From: RBG-16-57-11 sp964503145 | Lineage (GTDB): Bacteria > Chloroflexota > Anaerolineae > Anaerolineales > UBA4823 | Length of the DNA stretch: 64,000 nt | Reading direction: 5' to 3' | NCBI GenBank assembly: GCA_964503145.1 | Contig: CAZCYV010000013.1 | Span: 1-64,000 of the forward strand | In this document: in pieces, positions 31,098 through 39,392 of the stretch | Numbering within the stretch: position 1 is the first letter of the stretch | Layout of the letters: the number at the start of each line of letters is the position of its first letter | Program-made: the position numbers and the translations under genes | Notes under the pieces: model-generated | The model's input: the letters and a program-made list of their open reading frames with translations, nothing else | What the model was told of the DNA's origin: nothing | Databases searched by the model: none

Positions 31098-32759
31098 ATG
31101 AGCTTCTTCAATGCCCGGTCTAAGCCAACTGCAATCACCCAGGAAGGACCTTTACCCCAGGGGGCCTCCTCGCGCCCGGCAGACGCGAATAACTGGCTGG
31201 ATCAGCGGCAGGCTTTCCTGGATTTCCTGAATCGGGCCAATGACCTCGCCTGCGTCGCCAGCCAGGACGAATTGCACCGCCAGGGCCTGGAGCTGATCCG
31301 CGATGCGGCGCAGGCCGCATCGGCGGTTTACTTTAGACTGGATAGCCAAACCGATGAACTGATCGTTGCAGCCGTGAGCGGTGACAATCACAGTCAGCAT
31401 CTGGTCGGCCTGCGCTTCAAACGCCGCGATGGCGTGCTGGATGCCATTCTCAACCGCGCCGATGCGGCTATCGTGGGCGAGCTGCCCGAAGACCCGCGCT
31501 GGCTGCGCGCCGTCCAGCCCGAAACCGCCTCTCGCCTGCACAACGTGATCGGCCTGAGCCTGGAAAGCCGCGGGCAGATGTTGGGCGTGGTGCAATTGTA
31601 CAACTTTCGCTCTCCCGACCTGGACCTATTGAACCTGCTGTGCAACCGCCTGGCGCTCGAAATCGAACGCCGGGAAATGCTGGAGAACGAGCGCCGCTCG
31701 AATCAAAGGCTGCGCATGCTGATCGATGCCCTGGGCCAGGTGGCCGGCACGCTCGACCGCAGCCAGCTTTTGCGCCTGGTGACCGAACAGGCCTCGCGCC
31801 TGGTCGGCGCAGAGCGCAGTTCGCTCTTACTGGTGGACCCGGACACGCGAGAGATGCTGTTCCAGGTCGCCTACCAATCGCCGGAGCGCCAAAGCCCCTT
31901 GGTCGGCAGGCATTCCCCGGCCTGTGACCGTGAGCCGACTCGCCCCAGGCCCGGCGCCCGAGAGAACAACCAGTTCAACTACTTCTCTCGCTCCGCGATC
32001 ACCGTCCCCATCACCGTCGGCCCCCGCTCGCCCGACCAGGGAGACGATGCGGCCCAAACCCTGGGCGGCCTGATGGCGCTGAAAAACAGCGGCGTTCCCT
32101 TCGAGCCCGAAGACCTGCAAGTCCTCGAAATCCTGGCCGACCAGACCAGCACTTTCCTGCAAGTCGCCGAGTTGTACGAGAGCACCGGTGAGCTGATGCT
32201 GGATGCGATCAAAGCGCTGGTGGCAGCCATCGACGCCAAGGACCCCTACACCCAGGGGCATTCCCAACGCGTTTCAGATTACTCGGTGATGATCGCCCAG
32301 GAACTGGGGCTGAACGAGACTCAGGTGCACCAGGTGCGCATCGGCAGCCTGCTCCACGATGTCGGCAAAATCGGCATTCCAGATGCCATCTTGAAAAAGC
32401 CCGACAGGCTCACCCCCGACGAGTACATCGAGATCCAAAAGCATCCCCTCACCGGCATGAACATCCTGAAGCAAGTGAAGATGCTCGAGCCGATGTTACC
32501 GGCGATAGTCGAGCACCACGAGCGCCTGAGCGGATCCGGTTATCCCTACGGGCTGCGCGGTGAGCAGATCTCACTGATGGGGCGCATCGTCGCTGTGGCC
32601 GACGTGTTCGACGCCATGACCAGCCACCGGCCTTACCGGGCTGCGCTGAGCGTGGCGGAAGTATTAGAGTATCTCAAAGACCAATCGGGGATCTCGTTCG
32701 ACGCGGACTGCGTCCTGGCCCTGGAAAGGATCATCGAGCGAGCGAACGATCTTGGTTAA
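31098..32759 (+). CDS. GAF-GAF-HD-GYP c-di-GMP phosphodiesterase
   Basis: Protein of 553 residues, with no membrane segment. GAF 1 spans about 38-190 and GAF 2 about 205-355. The HD-GYP domain (about 365-545) has its metal ligands in HSQRVSDYS, LLHDVGKIGIP, HPLTG and HHERLSGSGYPYGL, with the GYP triplet intact, then VADVFDAMTSHRPYR. Such enzymes break c-di-GMP down to pGpG or GMP. With the REC-REC-GGDEF cyclase 15 kb upstream on the same strand, this locus holds both synthesis and degradation of the messenger. The gene starts 47 bp after subtilase 2 and may be co-transcribed with it. The ribosome site is weak. Confidence 0.92.
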   Translation: MSFFNARSKPTAITQEGPLPQGASSRPADANNWLDQRQAFLDFLNRANDLACVASQDELHRQGLELIRDAAQAASAVYFRLDSQTDELIVAAVSGDNHSQHLVGLRFKRRDGVLDAILNRADAAIVGELPEDPRWLRAVQPETASRLHNVIGLSLESRGQMLGVVQLYNFRSPDLDLLNLLCNRLALEIERREMLENERRSNQRLRMLIDALGQVAGTLDRSQLLRLVTEQASRLVGAERSSLLLVDPDTREMLFQVAYQSPERQSPLVGRHSPACDREPTRPRPGARENNQFNYFSRSAITVPITVGPRSPDQGDDAAQTLGGLMALKNSGVPFEPEDLQVLEILADQTSTFLQVAELYESTGELMLDAIKALVAAIDAKDPYTQGHSQRVSDYSVMIAQELGLNETQVHQVRIGSLLHDVGKIGIPDAILKKPDRLTPDEYIEIQKHPLTGMNILKQVKMLEPMLPAIVEHHERLSGSGYPYGLRGEQISLMGRIVAVADVFDAMTSHRPYRAALSVAEVLEYLKDQSGISFDADCVLALERIIERANDLG

Positions 32760-32766
32760 TCCCATA

Positions 32767-32876
32767 AAGCGACTGGCGGTGGAGCACATTTCTGCTGAGC
32801 GATGGCTTGGGCTACATTAGCCAGGGGGCTTGCGGAGCCTGTAGAGTAATGCTGGGACAACCACCGCCAGTCGCTT
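32767..32876. repeat. 110-bp element with perfect 16-bp inverted ends
   Basis: The arms AAGCGACTGGCGGTGG (32767-32782) and CCACCGCCAGTCGCTT (32861-32876) pair perfectly across 78 nt. The interior can form smaller hairpins (for example GGCT...AGCC). It follows the HD-GYP stop by 7 bp. It could be a structured RNA or 3' element, or a very small terminal-inverted-repeat element. No target-site duplication is evident. Confidence 0.6.
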
Positions 32877-32959
32877 AATGGTTCGACAATGTTGTTCACC
32901 GATTAACCATTGCAAGTTTCGTGCCAGATAGATGTTTTTTCGAAGAATCCCCGACAAAA

Positions 32960-32995
32960 AAGGCGGAGACCGCCTGTGATGGCGGCTTCCGCCTT
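32960..32995. terminator. Bidirectional intrinsic terminator between HD-GYP gene and dnaE
   Basis: The outer arms AAGGCGGA (32960-32967) and TCCGCCTT (32988-32995) enclose inner arms CCGCC and GGCGG. Read on the minus strand it ends in TTTTTT, so it should stop dnaE transcription. On the plus strand TTTGTATTT follows, giving weaker termination of the signalling block. Confidence 0.8.
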
Positions 32996-33002
32996 TGTAT
33001 TT

Positions 33003-33035
33003 AGATGCAGTGCACTTCAATAGCGCACTGCATCT
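33003..33035. repeat. 11-bp hairpin just after dnaE
   Basis: AGATGCAGTGC (33003-33013) and GCACTGCATCT (33025-33035) pair perfectly around an 11-nt loop, 12 bp from the dnaE stop. It probably adds to 3'-end formation or mRNA stability. Confidence 0.6.
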
Positions 33036-33046
33036 GAGAAGTCATT

Positions 33047-36000
33047 CTACTGAAAGCGCAGGGTCTCGACGCGCAGGTTCTCCCGGCCCACCAGTTGCGC
33101 CAGCCGGTCGAGCAACTCCGGGCAGATACCGCAGGAGAAATTGGGGAACTCCAATAGGAAGAACCGGCCGCGCTCGTACACCTGGAGCGCAAAGCGGTCC
33201 TCCCCCGGATAGGACATCAGGATTCCATGGATGCGCCGCAGCCGCAGCACGTCGCGGGTCTTGTCGCCGCTGGAGCGCAATACCACGGTCACCATGCGCG
33301 TTTCCCCCTGCTGCTCGACGGGCGGCGTGGGCGAAACCAGATAGGGCGGCAGCCCGATCGGCCGCTCGCCAATCGATTCGGCGCCGGCGGGACGGCGCGT
33401 CGGCGGGTTGATCACCACCGGCGGCGGTTGACTTGCAGCTGGCGGTTCGGGCGGCTCCAGCGACACTTCGTCGGGCTGCGGACTCGCCGCCAACGGCAGC
33501 CGCGGCCCCTCATCGACGGTCGAGACGGGCTGGAGCAGCTCCACCTGCGGGCGTCCCGGCAACGTGGGGAGGCTCAGGCGCGTCATCTCCGGCTCGTCGT
33601 CGTCTTCGATCGTCAGATCGTCCCAATCCGGCAGCTCATCTGCCGGGGTGGTCTCTCCCTCGGCGGGGGCTGGCTCGAACTGAGGCCCCAGATCGGCGGA
33701 GGCGCCTTCTCGATCCGCCCCTTCTTCAACCTCCGCAGCCACCTGCAACTGGCTTTCCGCTTCTACTTCTTCTTCATCGCCATCGGCGTCATCTACGCTT
33801 GCCGGCGCGATCGGCGGTTGCAGCGCCTGCCATTCCAGCTCCCAGGGCGGGTTTTCCGGCTCTGGCGGCAGATTGTCCCACCCCGCCTCCGGCTCATCCC
33901 AGGGTGGCGGCAAATCTGGTTCGGCCTCCGGCACTGGCGCAGGCGGCGCAACGGCCGGCCGCGCCGCGCCCATAGAGGCCGCCGACTTCAGGTTGTCGCC
34001 CCCGGCCGATTGCTGCGCATCGACGGCGACCTTGCGGCTGAATTCCACCGCCACCTGATCCACCAGCACCTTCGGCTCGCCGCCCTGAGCGTCCAGCTTG
34101 CCGTCCACCAGCACGATGCGGTCGATCTCCAGCAAGTTGCCGAACTTCTCCCAGGTGCGCGGGAAGACCACCAGCTCGATCGTCCCCTGTACATCTTCCA
34201 GGGTGACGAAGGCCATGGGCTTGCCGGCCTTGGTCTGGTGCGGCCGCAGGCGGGTGACAATTCCGGCTACACGCACCGCCTCCTGGTGCCCCGCCTCCGA
34301 AAGCTGCCCCGAATAATGCGTCACCACCTCCGCCAGGTCGTCCATCACCGGGCTGAGCGGATGATCCGAGACGTACAGGCCGATCAGCTCCCGCTCCCAG
34401 TTCAGCACCTCCCGCCGGCTGACCGGATTGCGCGATGGCGGCAGGGAGATCTCCTCCACCACGCCGCGCTGGGCGTCGAACAGGCTGAGCTGCCCGGTCT
34501 CGGCGGCGCGGAAGTGCGCCGCGCTCACCGCGATCACCCGGTCCAGCGCCTCCAGGATGGCGGTGCGCGGGCCAAAGCTGTCCAGCGCGCCCACCTTGGT
34601 CAGGCATTCCAGGGCACGGCGCCCCACCTGGCGCAGGTCCACCCGGCGGGCAAAGTCGTTAAGGCTGGCGAAGCGCCCGTCTTGCCGCGCCCGCAGGATC
34701 GCCTCCACCGCCCCGTGGCCGACGTTCTTCACCGCCCCCAGCCCAAAGCGTATCACCGGCGCCTGGCCGGGGCGATCCTCGATGGCGAAATCCCATTCGC
34801 TGGCGTTGATGTCCGGCGGCTCGACCTTCACCCCCATGCGCCGGGCGTCGGCCACGTATAGCGCCACCTTGGCGGTCTCGTTCTTGGAGACCGAGAGCAG
34901 CGCGGTCATGTATTCCACCGGGTAATGCCGCTTCAGATATGCCGTCTGCACGGCGATCACCCCGTAATCCACGGCGTGCGATTTGTTGAATCCGTAGCGG
35001 GCAAATTCTTCCCAATCGTCGAAGATCTCCGCCGCCGTCTGGGCGGGGATGCCATTCTGCACCGCGCCATCGATGAACTTCTGCCGATGGGCGATCAGCT
35101 TCTCGCGGATCTTCTTGGCGATGGCCTTGCGCAGGTCGTCGGCTTCGGGCGCGGTGTAACCGGCCAGCTTCATGGCGGCGAACATGAGCTGCTCCTGATA
35201 CACTGGGTAGCCGTAGGTCTCTTTAAAGATGTCTTCCAGCCAGGGGTGGCGATATTCGACTTGCTCCTCGCCGTGCATGCGCCGGATGTAGCCGGGGATG
35301 AAGTCCATCGGTCCTGGGCGGAACAGCGCCACCATGGCAATGACGTGCTTCAGCTCTTTGGGCTTCATCTCCACCAGCCAGCGGCGCATCCCCGCGCCTT
35401 CTACCTGGAACACGCCCGCCGTCTCGCCGCGGCCGAGAAGTTCATAGGTCTCCGGATCGTCCACCGGGATGTTATCCAGGGTGAAGCGCACGCCATGCCG
35501 CTGGTAGATCAGGTCGCAGGCGCGCGCCATGATGGTCAGCGTCGCCAGGCCCAGAAAGTCCACCTTCAGCAGACCCAGCGGCTCGAGCACGTTCATCTCG
35601 AACTGGGTGACGGTCTTGATCGGGCTTTCGGCCGCTGCGCCACCGGTCGGCCGGTGCAGCGGCACATACTCGATCACCGGCTTATCGGTGATCACCACCC
35701 CGGCGGCGTGGGTGCCGGCGTTGCGCACCACGCCCTCCATCTGGCTGGCAGTGTCGATCAGTTCGCGCAGATAGGGCGTGGTCTCATACACCTGCTTAAG
35801 CTCCGGCACTTCCTGCAGCGCCTGCTGTATCGTCACCGGCTTACCAGGGATATTAGGGATCAGCTTGGCAACGCGATCCACTTCGCTCAGTGGGATATCC
35901 ATCACCCGCCCGACGTCGCGGATCGCCGCCCGCGCCCCGAGCGTGCCGAAGGTGATGATCTGAGCGACGCGGTCGTCGCCGTACTTGCGAGCGGTGTATT

Positions 36001-37234
36001 CCAGCATCTCCGAGCGCCGGTCGTCGCGGAAGTCCAGGTCGATATCCGGCATGGAGATGCGCCCGGGGTTCAGGAAGCGCTCGAAGATCAGCCCATGCTC
36101 GATGGGATCGACCAGGGTGATCTCTAGGGCGTAGGCGACGATCGAACCGGCCGCCGAGCCGCGAGCGTTGTACCAGATGCCCTGCTCGCGGGCGTGGCGG
36201 CACAGATCCCACACGATCAGGAAATAGGTGTCGAAGCCCATCTGGTGGATCACGCCCAGTTCGTATTCCAGCCGCTGCCGCACCACCGGATCGTGCGCCC
36301 GCTCGCCGTAGCGCCGCTGCACCCCCGCCTCGCACAACGCCCGCAGATAAGATTCGCTGGTGTAGCCCTCGGGGACAGGGAAATCCGGCAGGTGGTATTC
36401 CTTGAAGTCCAGGTCCACGTTGCAGCGCTCGGCGATCAGCAGGGTGTTCGCCAGCGCCTGCGGCACATCGGCGAAGATGCGCGCCATCTCCTGCGGGCTG
36501 CGCAGGTAGTAGCTCGGATCGGTCATGCGCATGCGGTTGGGGTCGCTGATCAGGCAGCCGGTCTGGATCGCCAGCAGGATGTCCTGCAGGCGGGCGTCTT
36601 GGGGTTCGATGTAGTGCACGTCGTTGGTGGCGACGAAGCGGGCGTCGTAGCGCCGGCCCAGCTCCAGCAACTGGCGGTTGATGCGCTCCAGTTCGGGGAT
36701 GTCGTGCTGCTGCAACTCCAGGAAGAAGCGCTCCTTGCCGAAAACCTCGTAATACCAGTCGAGTTGGCGGCGCGCCGCCTCGTAGTTGCCCTCCGCCAGC
36801 AATCGAGGCACCTCGGCGGACATGCAGCCGGAGGTGCAGATCAGCCCCGCCTGGTGCGCTGCCAGCAGTTCATGATCGATGCGCGGGTAATAATAGAAGC
36901 CGTCTAGCTGCGCCGCGCTGGCCAGCTTGAGCAGGTTCTGGTAGCCGGTCTGGTTTTCGGCCAGCAGCAGCAGGTGAGTGGATTTCTTGTCGAACTGCGG
37001 GTCGCGCGAAGCCATGCCGCGCGGCGCCAGATAGGCTTCGATGCCGATGATGGGCTTGATGCCGGCTTTGCGCGCCGCGTTGTAGAAGTCGATCACCCCA
37101 AACATTGTGCCGTGGTCGGTGAGCGCCACGGCCGGCATGCCCATCTCCTTAGCGCGCGCCACCAGCTTCTTGATGTTGCTGAAACCGTCGAGCAGGGAAT
37201 ATTCCGAGTGCACGTGCAGGTGGACAAAGGACAT
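33047..37234 (-). CDS. dnaE: DNA polymerase III alpha subunit with long acidic linker
   Basis: Protein of 1395 residues, the replicative polymerase. The N-terminal PHP domain opens SFVHLHVHSEYSLLDG, with metal-ligand histidines, and ALTDHGTMFG follows. The polymerase core includes GSAAGSIVAYALEIT and the catalytic aspartates in MPDIDLDFRDDRR (near 398). Helix-hairpin-helix and OB-fold regions follow. From about 1070 to 1310 lies a roughly 240-residue Pro/Glu/Asp-rich linker, then a conserved-looking C-terminal domain (TRMVTVVLRSSGDK to LRVETLRFQ). Typical DnaE proteins are about 1150-1200 residues, so the linker accounts for the extra length. I start at ATG 37232-37234; the frame runs on upstream, but a TATAAT lies 10 bp before this codon, so upstream starts would be untranscribed. 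Confidence 0.95.
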   Translation of the reverse strand: MSFVHLHVHSEYSLLDGFSNIKKLVARAKEMGMPAVALTDHGTMFGVIDFYNAARKAGIKPIIGIEAYLAPRGMASRDPQFDKKSTHLLLLAENQTGYQNLLKLASAAQLDGFYYYPRIDHELLAAHQAGLICTSGCMSAEVPRLLAEGNYEAARRQLDWYYEVFGKERFFLELQQHDIPELERINRQLLELGRRYDARFVATNDVHYIEPQDARLQDILLAIQTGCLISDPNRMRMTDPSYYLRSPQEMARIFADVPQALANTLLIAERCNVDLDFKEYHLPDFPVPEGYTSESYLRALCEAGVQRRYGERAHDPVVRQRLEYELGVIHQMGFDTYFLIVWDLCRHAREQGIWYNARGSAAGSIVAYALEITLVDPIEHGLIFERFLNPGRISMPDIDLDFRDDRRSEMLEYTARKYGDDRVAQIITFGTLGARAAIRDVGRVMDIPLSEVDRVAKLIPNIPGKPVTIQQALQEVPELKQVYETTPYLRELIDTASQMEGVVRNAGTHAAGVVITDKPVIEYVPLHRPTGGAAAESPIKTVTQFEMNVLEPLGLLKVDFLGLATLTIMARACDLIYQRHGVRFTLDNIPVDDPETYELLGRGETAGVFQVEGAGMRRWLVEMKPKELKHVIAMVALFRPGPMDFIPGYIRRMHGEEQVEYRHPWLEDIFKETYGYPVYQEQLMFAAMKLAGYTAPEADDLRKAIAKKIREKLIAHRQKFIDGAVQNGIPAQTAAEIFDDWEEFARYGFNKSHAVDYGVIAVQTAYLKRHYPVEYMTALLSVSKNETAKVALYVADARRMGVKVEPPDINASEWDFAIEDRPGQAPVIRFGLGAVKNVGHGAVEAILRARQDGRFASLNDFARRVDLRQVGRRALECLTKVGALDSFGPRTAILEALDRVIAVSAAHFRAAETGQLSLFDAQRGVVEEISLPPSRNPVSRREVLNWERELIGLYVSDHPLSPVMDDLAEVVTHYSGQLSEAGHQEAVRVAGIVTRLRPHQTKAGKPMAFVTLEDVQGTIELVVFPRTWEKFGNLLEIDRIVLVDGKLDAQGGEPKVLVDQVAVEFSRKVAVDAQQSAGGDNLKSAASMGAARPAVAPPAPVPEAEPDLPPPWDEPEAGWDNLPPEPENPPWELEWQALQPPIAPASVDDADGDEEEVEAESQLQVAAEVEEGADREGASADLGPQFEPAPAEGETTPADELPDWDDLTIEDDDEPEMTRLSLPTLPGRPQVELLQPVSTVDEGPRLPLAASPQPDEVSLEPPEPPAASQPPPVVINPPTRRPAGAESIGERPIGLPPYLVSPTPPVEQQGETRMVTVVLRSSGDKTRDVLRLRRIHGILMSYPGEDRFALQVYERGRFFLLEFPNFSCGICPELLDRLAQLVGRENLRVETLRFQ

Positions 37235-37243
37235 GCTGCAAAA

Positions 37244-37249
37244 ATTATA
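37244..37249 (-). promoter_or_regulatory. -10 box placing dnaE start as leaderless
   Basis: TATAAT (37249-37244, minus strand) ends 10 bp before the dnaE ATG. Transcription would begin about 3-4 nt before the start codon, and no Shine-Dalgarno sequence is present. The -35 region is weak. Confidence 0.55.
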
Positions 37250-37647
37250 GCACGCCTGTGCGAAGGGAAGCTTAAAAGAACCTCGCAGCAGGCTTAAAAT
37301 ATTGGCGACCGGCTGGCGCCGCGCACATTTGAGGGGCGCGGCGCGGGCAGGGCGAGGGGAATCCGTTGACCAGGTGCGTCGCACGGTGGACCTGCAACTC
37401 ACCGGCAGGGCAAGGAGATTTGTTCCGCGAAAATTCAAAGAGGAACAAATCGGTTTTGGCGGTGTTTTTGGTGGCGCAGGGCGGGCTGGTAAGGTGTGAG
37501 GTGTTGGGAGTTATTTTAGAATAGATGTTCTGGTTTGGAAAGGGTTTTTACACCTGGTGCGCCGCACGGCGAACGTGTAGCGCACCAAGCAAGAGGTTAA
37601 ATGTCGGTTTTCTTGGTTATTGGCGCCTAGATTCTTCTGAGGCGACT
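37250..37647. other. Intergenic region with short repeats and an inverted repeat
   Basis: This region contains no gene I can support. CAGGTGCGTCGCACGGTGGA begins at 37371 and a related CTGGTGCGCCGCACGGCGAA at 37554; a third relative lies at 39064. A perfect 10-bp inverted repeat, GATTTGTTCC (37417-37426) and GGAACAAATC (37442-37451), encloses 15 nt including GCGAAAATTCAAAGA, which resembles GCGAGAATTCAGAGA near 39048. These look like scattered fragments of one repeat or decayed gene family. Confidence 0.5.
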
Positions 37648-38772
37648 TTAATCCTCTCTTGAGAAGGTTGTCTGGTAATCGACGCCGGGAAAATTCATAT
37701 TTTCCGGCAGCAGCGCCTGGATGGCTGGTGGATCATCCTTCAACTTGGCCAGCAGGAAAGCGGTGATGATATGTCTGATCTTATACCGATAGGTATCGAC
37801 ACCCAAATCATGCCCTGCACCTTGAAGCATCACCAGGGTCTTATCCTGGCTGCCGAGATGCTCGTAGATCGGATAGGCTGTCAATTCCGGACCACTCAAT
37901 TCATCCTCCGCCCCGGCCATGATCAGCGTTGGCACCTGCACGACGGTGACGCCTTCATATTCCGCCCCCCAGATATCCCCGTCCGGGGCAAGAGCAACCA
38001 CCGCCGCCATGCGCGGATCATGCACTGGCGGCCACAAACCGGCAGGGGCGGATTCCAACCCAAGCATGGAAGCGATTTCCTCCTGGTGGGGCATGAACTG
38101 CACACAATTGTAGAACCATTCCCGCTCGGCCAGGTCGGGGTCCGCCGCGCACCAGCCCAAGTCCATCTGCGCACCACCCGCCATTAAAGCCGTCCAGCCG
38201 CCGGATGAATACCCTACAATTCCGATCCGCCGGGTATCGATCAAACCTGCCAGCTCGCCACCCGGAGCGGTAAGCTGGTCGGCAAAATCAATCACCCGTT
38301 GAACATCCAATGGGCGGTATGCGGCGCCGGCCCAAAATTCTCCGCTCGTCTCGGTACACGTCTCACCCCGCGGGTCAGAATCGATCACCACGAACCCGTA
38401 TGAAACGATGTGTTCTATCGCCGGGTCAGCCGGGCCATCCACGGCACCTGTCGAACAAAGCCCACCGGAAGATACCACCAACGGATAAGGTCCTTGGGCC
38501 ACATCCGGCGCCGAATCCTGCTCTGGATAGTAAATTCTGATCTTGAAGCCTCCTTCAGCCTCCGGGATATCCAAAATCTGGTTGCCGACCTGGTACGGGC
38601 CATCGGCAGCATAGATTGTTTGCGAGAAGGTTGAGCCTGCAGAAGCCGGCTGCGTAGCCGCCGGCGGGGTGGGAGTTGGGGTTACCGTCGGTGGGACCGG
38701 CGTCGGCGCGGCCTGGCAGGCAGCAAGCAGAAACGCAGCGGACAGACAGATCAGGATCCTTAAGATCTTCAT
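37648..38772 (-). CDS. Lipoprotein alpha/beta-hydrolase (esterase or PAF-acetylhydrolase-like)
   Basis: Protein of 374 residues. A lipoprotein signal (ILRILICLSAAFLLAAC, lipobox LAAC at about residue 18) is followed by a Pro/Thr-rich spacer, so the enzyme should be lipid-anchored outside the membrane. The alpha/beta-hydrolase core has the nucleophile elbow GYSSGG (near 180), an acid candidate in MAGAEDEL, and the His in GAGHDLG. The oxyanion region is around VVSSGGLCSTGA. The pattern resembles PAF-acetylhydrolase and dienelactone-hydrolase relatives, which cut small esters. The frame is open to 38862, but ATG 38770-38772 has AAGGGAA upstream and puts the signal peptide at the N-terminus. A terminator-like hairpin lies in the leader. 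Confidence 0.85.
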   Translation of the reverse strand: MKILRILICLSAAFLLAACQAAPTPVPPTVTPTPTPPAATQPASAGSTFSQTIYAADGPYQVGNQILDIPEAEGGFKIRIYYPEQDSAPDVAQGPYPLVVSSGGLCSTGAVDGPADPAIEHIVSYGFVVIDSDPRGETCTETSGEFWAGAAYRPLDVQRVIDFADQLTAPGGELAGLIDTRRIGIVGYSSGGWTALMAGGAQMDLGWCAADPDLAEREWFYNCVQFMPHQEEIASMLGLESAPAGLWPPVHDPRMAAVVALAPDGDIWGAEYEGVTVVQVPTLIMAGAEDELSGPELTAYPIYEHLGSQDKTLVMLQGAGHDLGVDTYRYKIRHIITAFLLAKLKDDPPAIQALLPENMNFPGVDYQTTFSRED

Positions 38773-38874
38773 GGCTTGTTCCCTTTCATAGAATAGCTCA
38801 TTCCTGGTTTTAATCTCAAGCTCAGTGAACCCCTGGCGATCTCGCTCTGTCTTCCAGGCCATCTGCTTTCCCCG

Positions 38875-38913
38875 CCAATAAAAACAACCTTCCGGGACAA
38901 CGATGGAAGGTTG
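38875..38913 (-). terminator. Terminator-like hairpin in the esterase leader
   Basis: On the minus strand the arms CAACCTTCC (38913-38905) and GGAAGGTTG (38893-38885) enclose an 11-nt loop and are followed by TTTTTATT. No gene on that strand lies upstream that needs ending, so this may be an attenuator about 110 nt before the esterase start. Confidence 0.6.
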
Positions 38914-39392
38914 CAGCGATGCACACTACGGTCACGATTGATATTGTCTATACAACATTAAACACCCTTTTTTCATGAAAGTCAAGAAGGAAAATCGACC
39001 AGCTTCACTCGAGTTGAAACTGATCTGGGCGAAGAGGATTTATTTAGCGAGAATTCAGAGAGTCAGGTGCGTTGCACGTTCGCCGGGCTGGACACCGCCA
39101 CGCTGCTGGTGCGCGCTGAAAACTAACCGGAGCCTGGAACAGGCAACCCGATAAGGCTATTTCCCTGGAGGCAGGAAGTCACAATCCCTTAACCAGGTTG
39201 CCTGCGGCCAGCAGGACAAATCCGAGTACTACCAGCCAAAAAGCAAAGGGCGATGAATTTTAGAGAGGCACTTGCTTGCCCTCGCAGCGCGCGGCCGGCA
39301 AACTGGAAACGGTTGCCTTCAGGGCGGTGAAAAGCGTTATAATTCAGCGAAATTTTCGCAAGCCGCGCGCTCGTAGAAAGGGAATTCAAGCG
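38914..39392. other. Intergenic region with a decayed coding fragment
   Basis: An open stretch ending TAA at about 39126 reads QVRCTFAGLDTATLLVRAEN in one frame and looks like the C-terminus of a lost protein. It includes the GGTGCGTTGCACG repeat relative (39064). The rest has an AT-rich section (38940-38990) that may hold promoters. I see no complete gene. Confidence 0.45.

Noticed and set aside
33227..34861. 544-residue plus-strand frame opposite dnaE
   Set aside because: It is antisense to the dnaE C-terminal region, with His/Arg/Gln-rich composition and no ribosome site.
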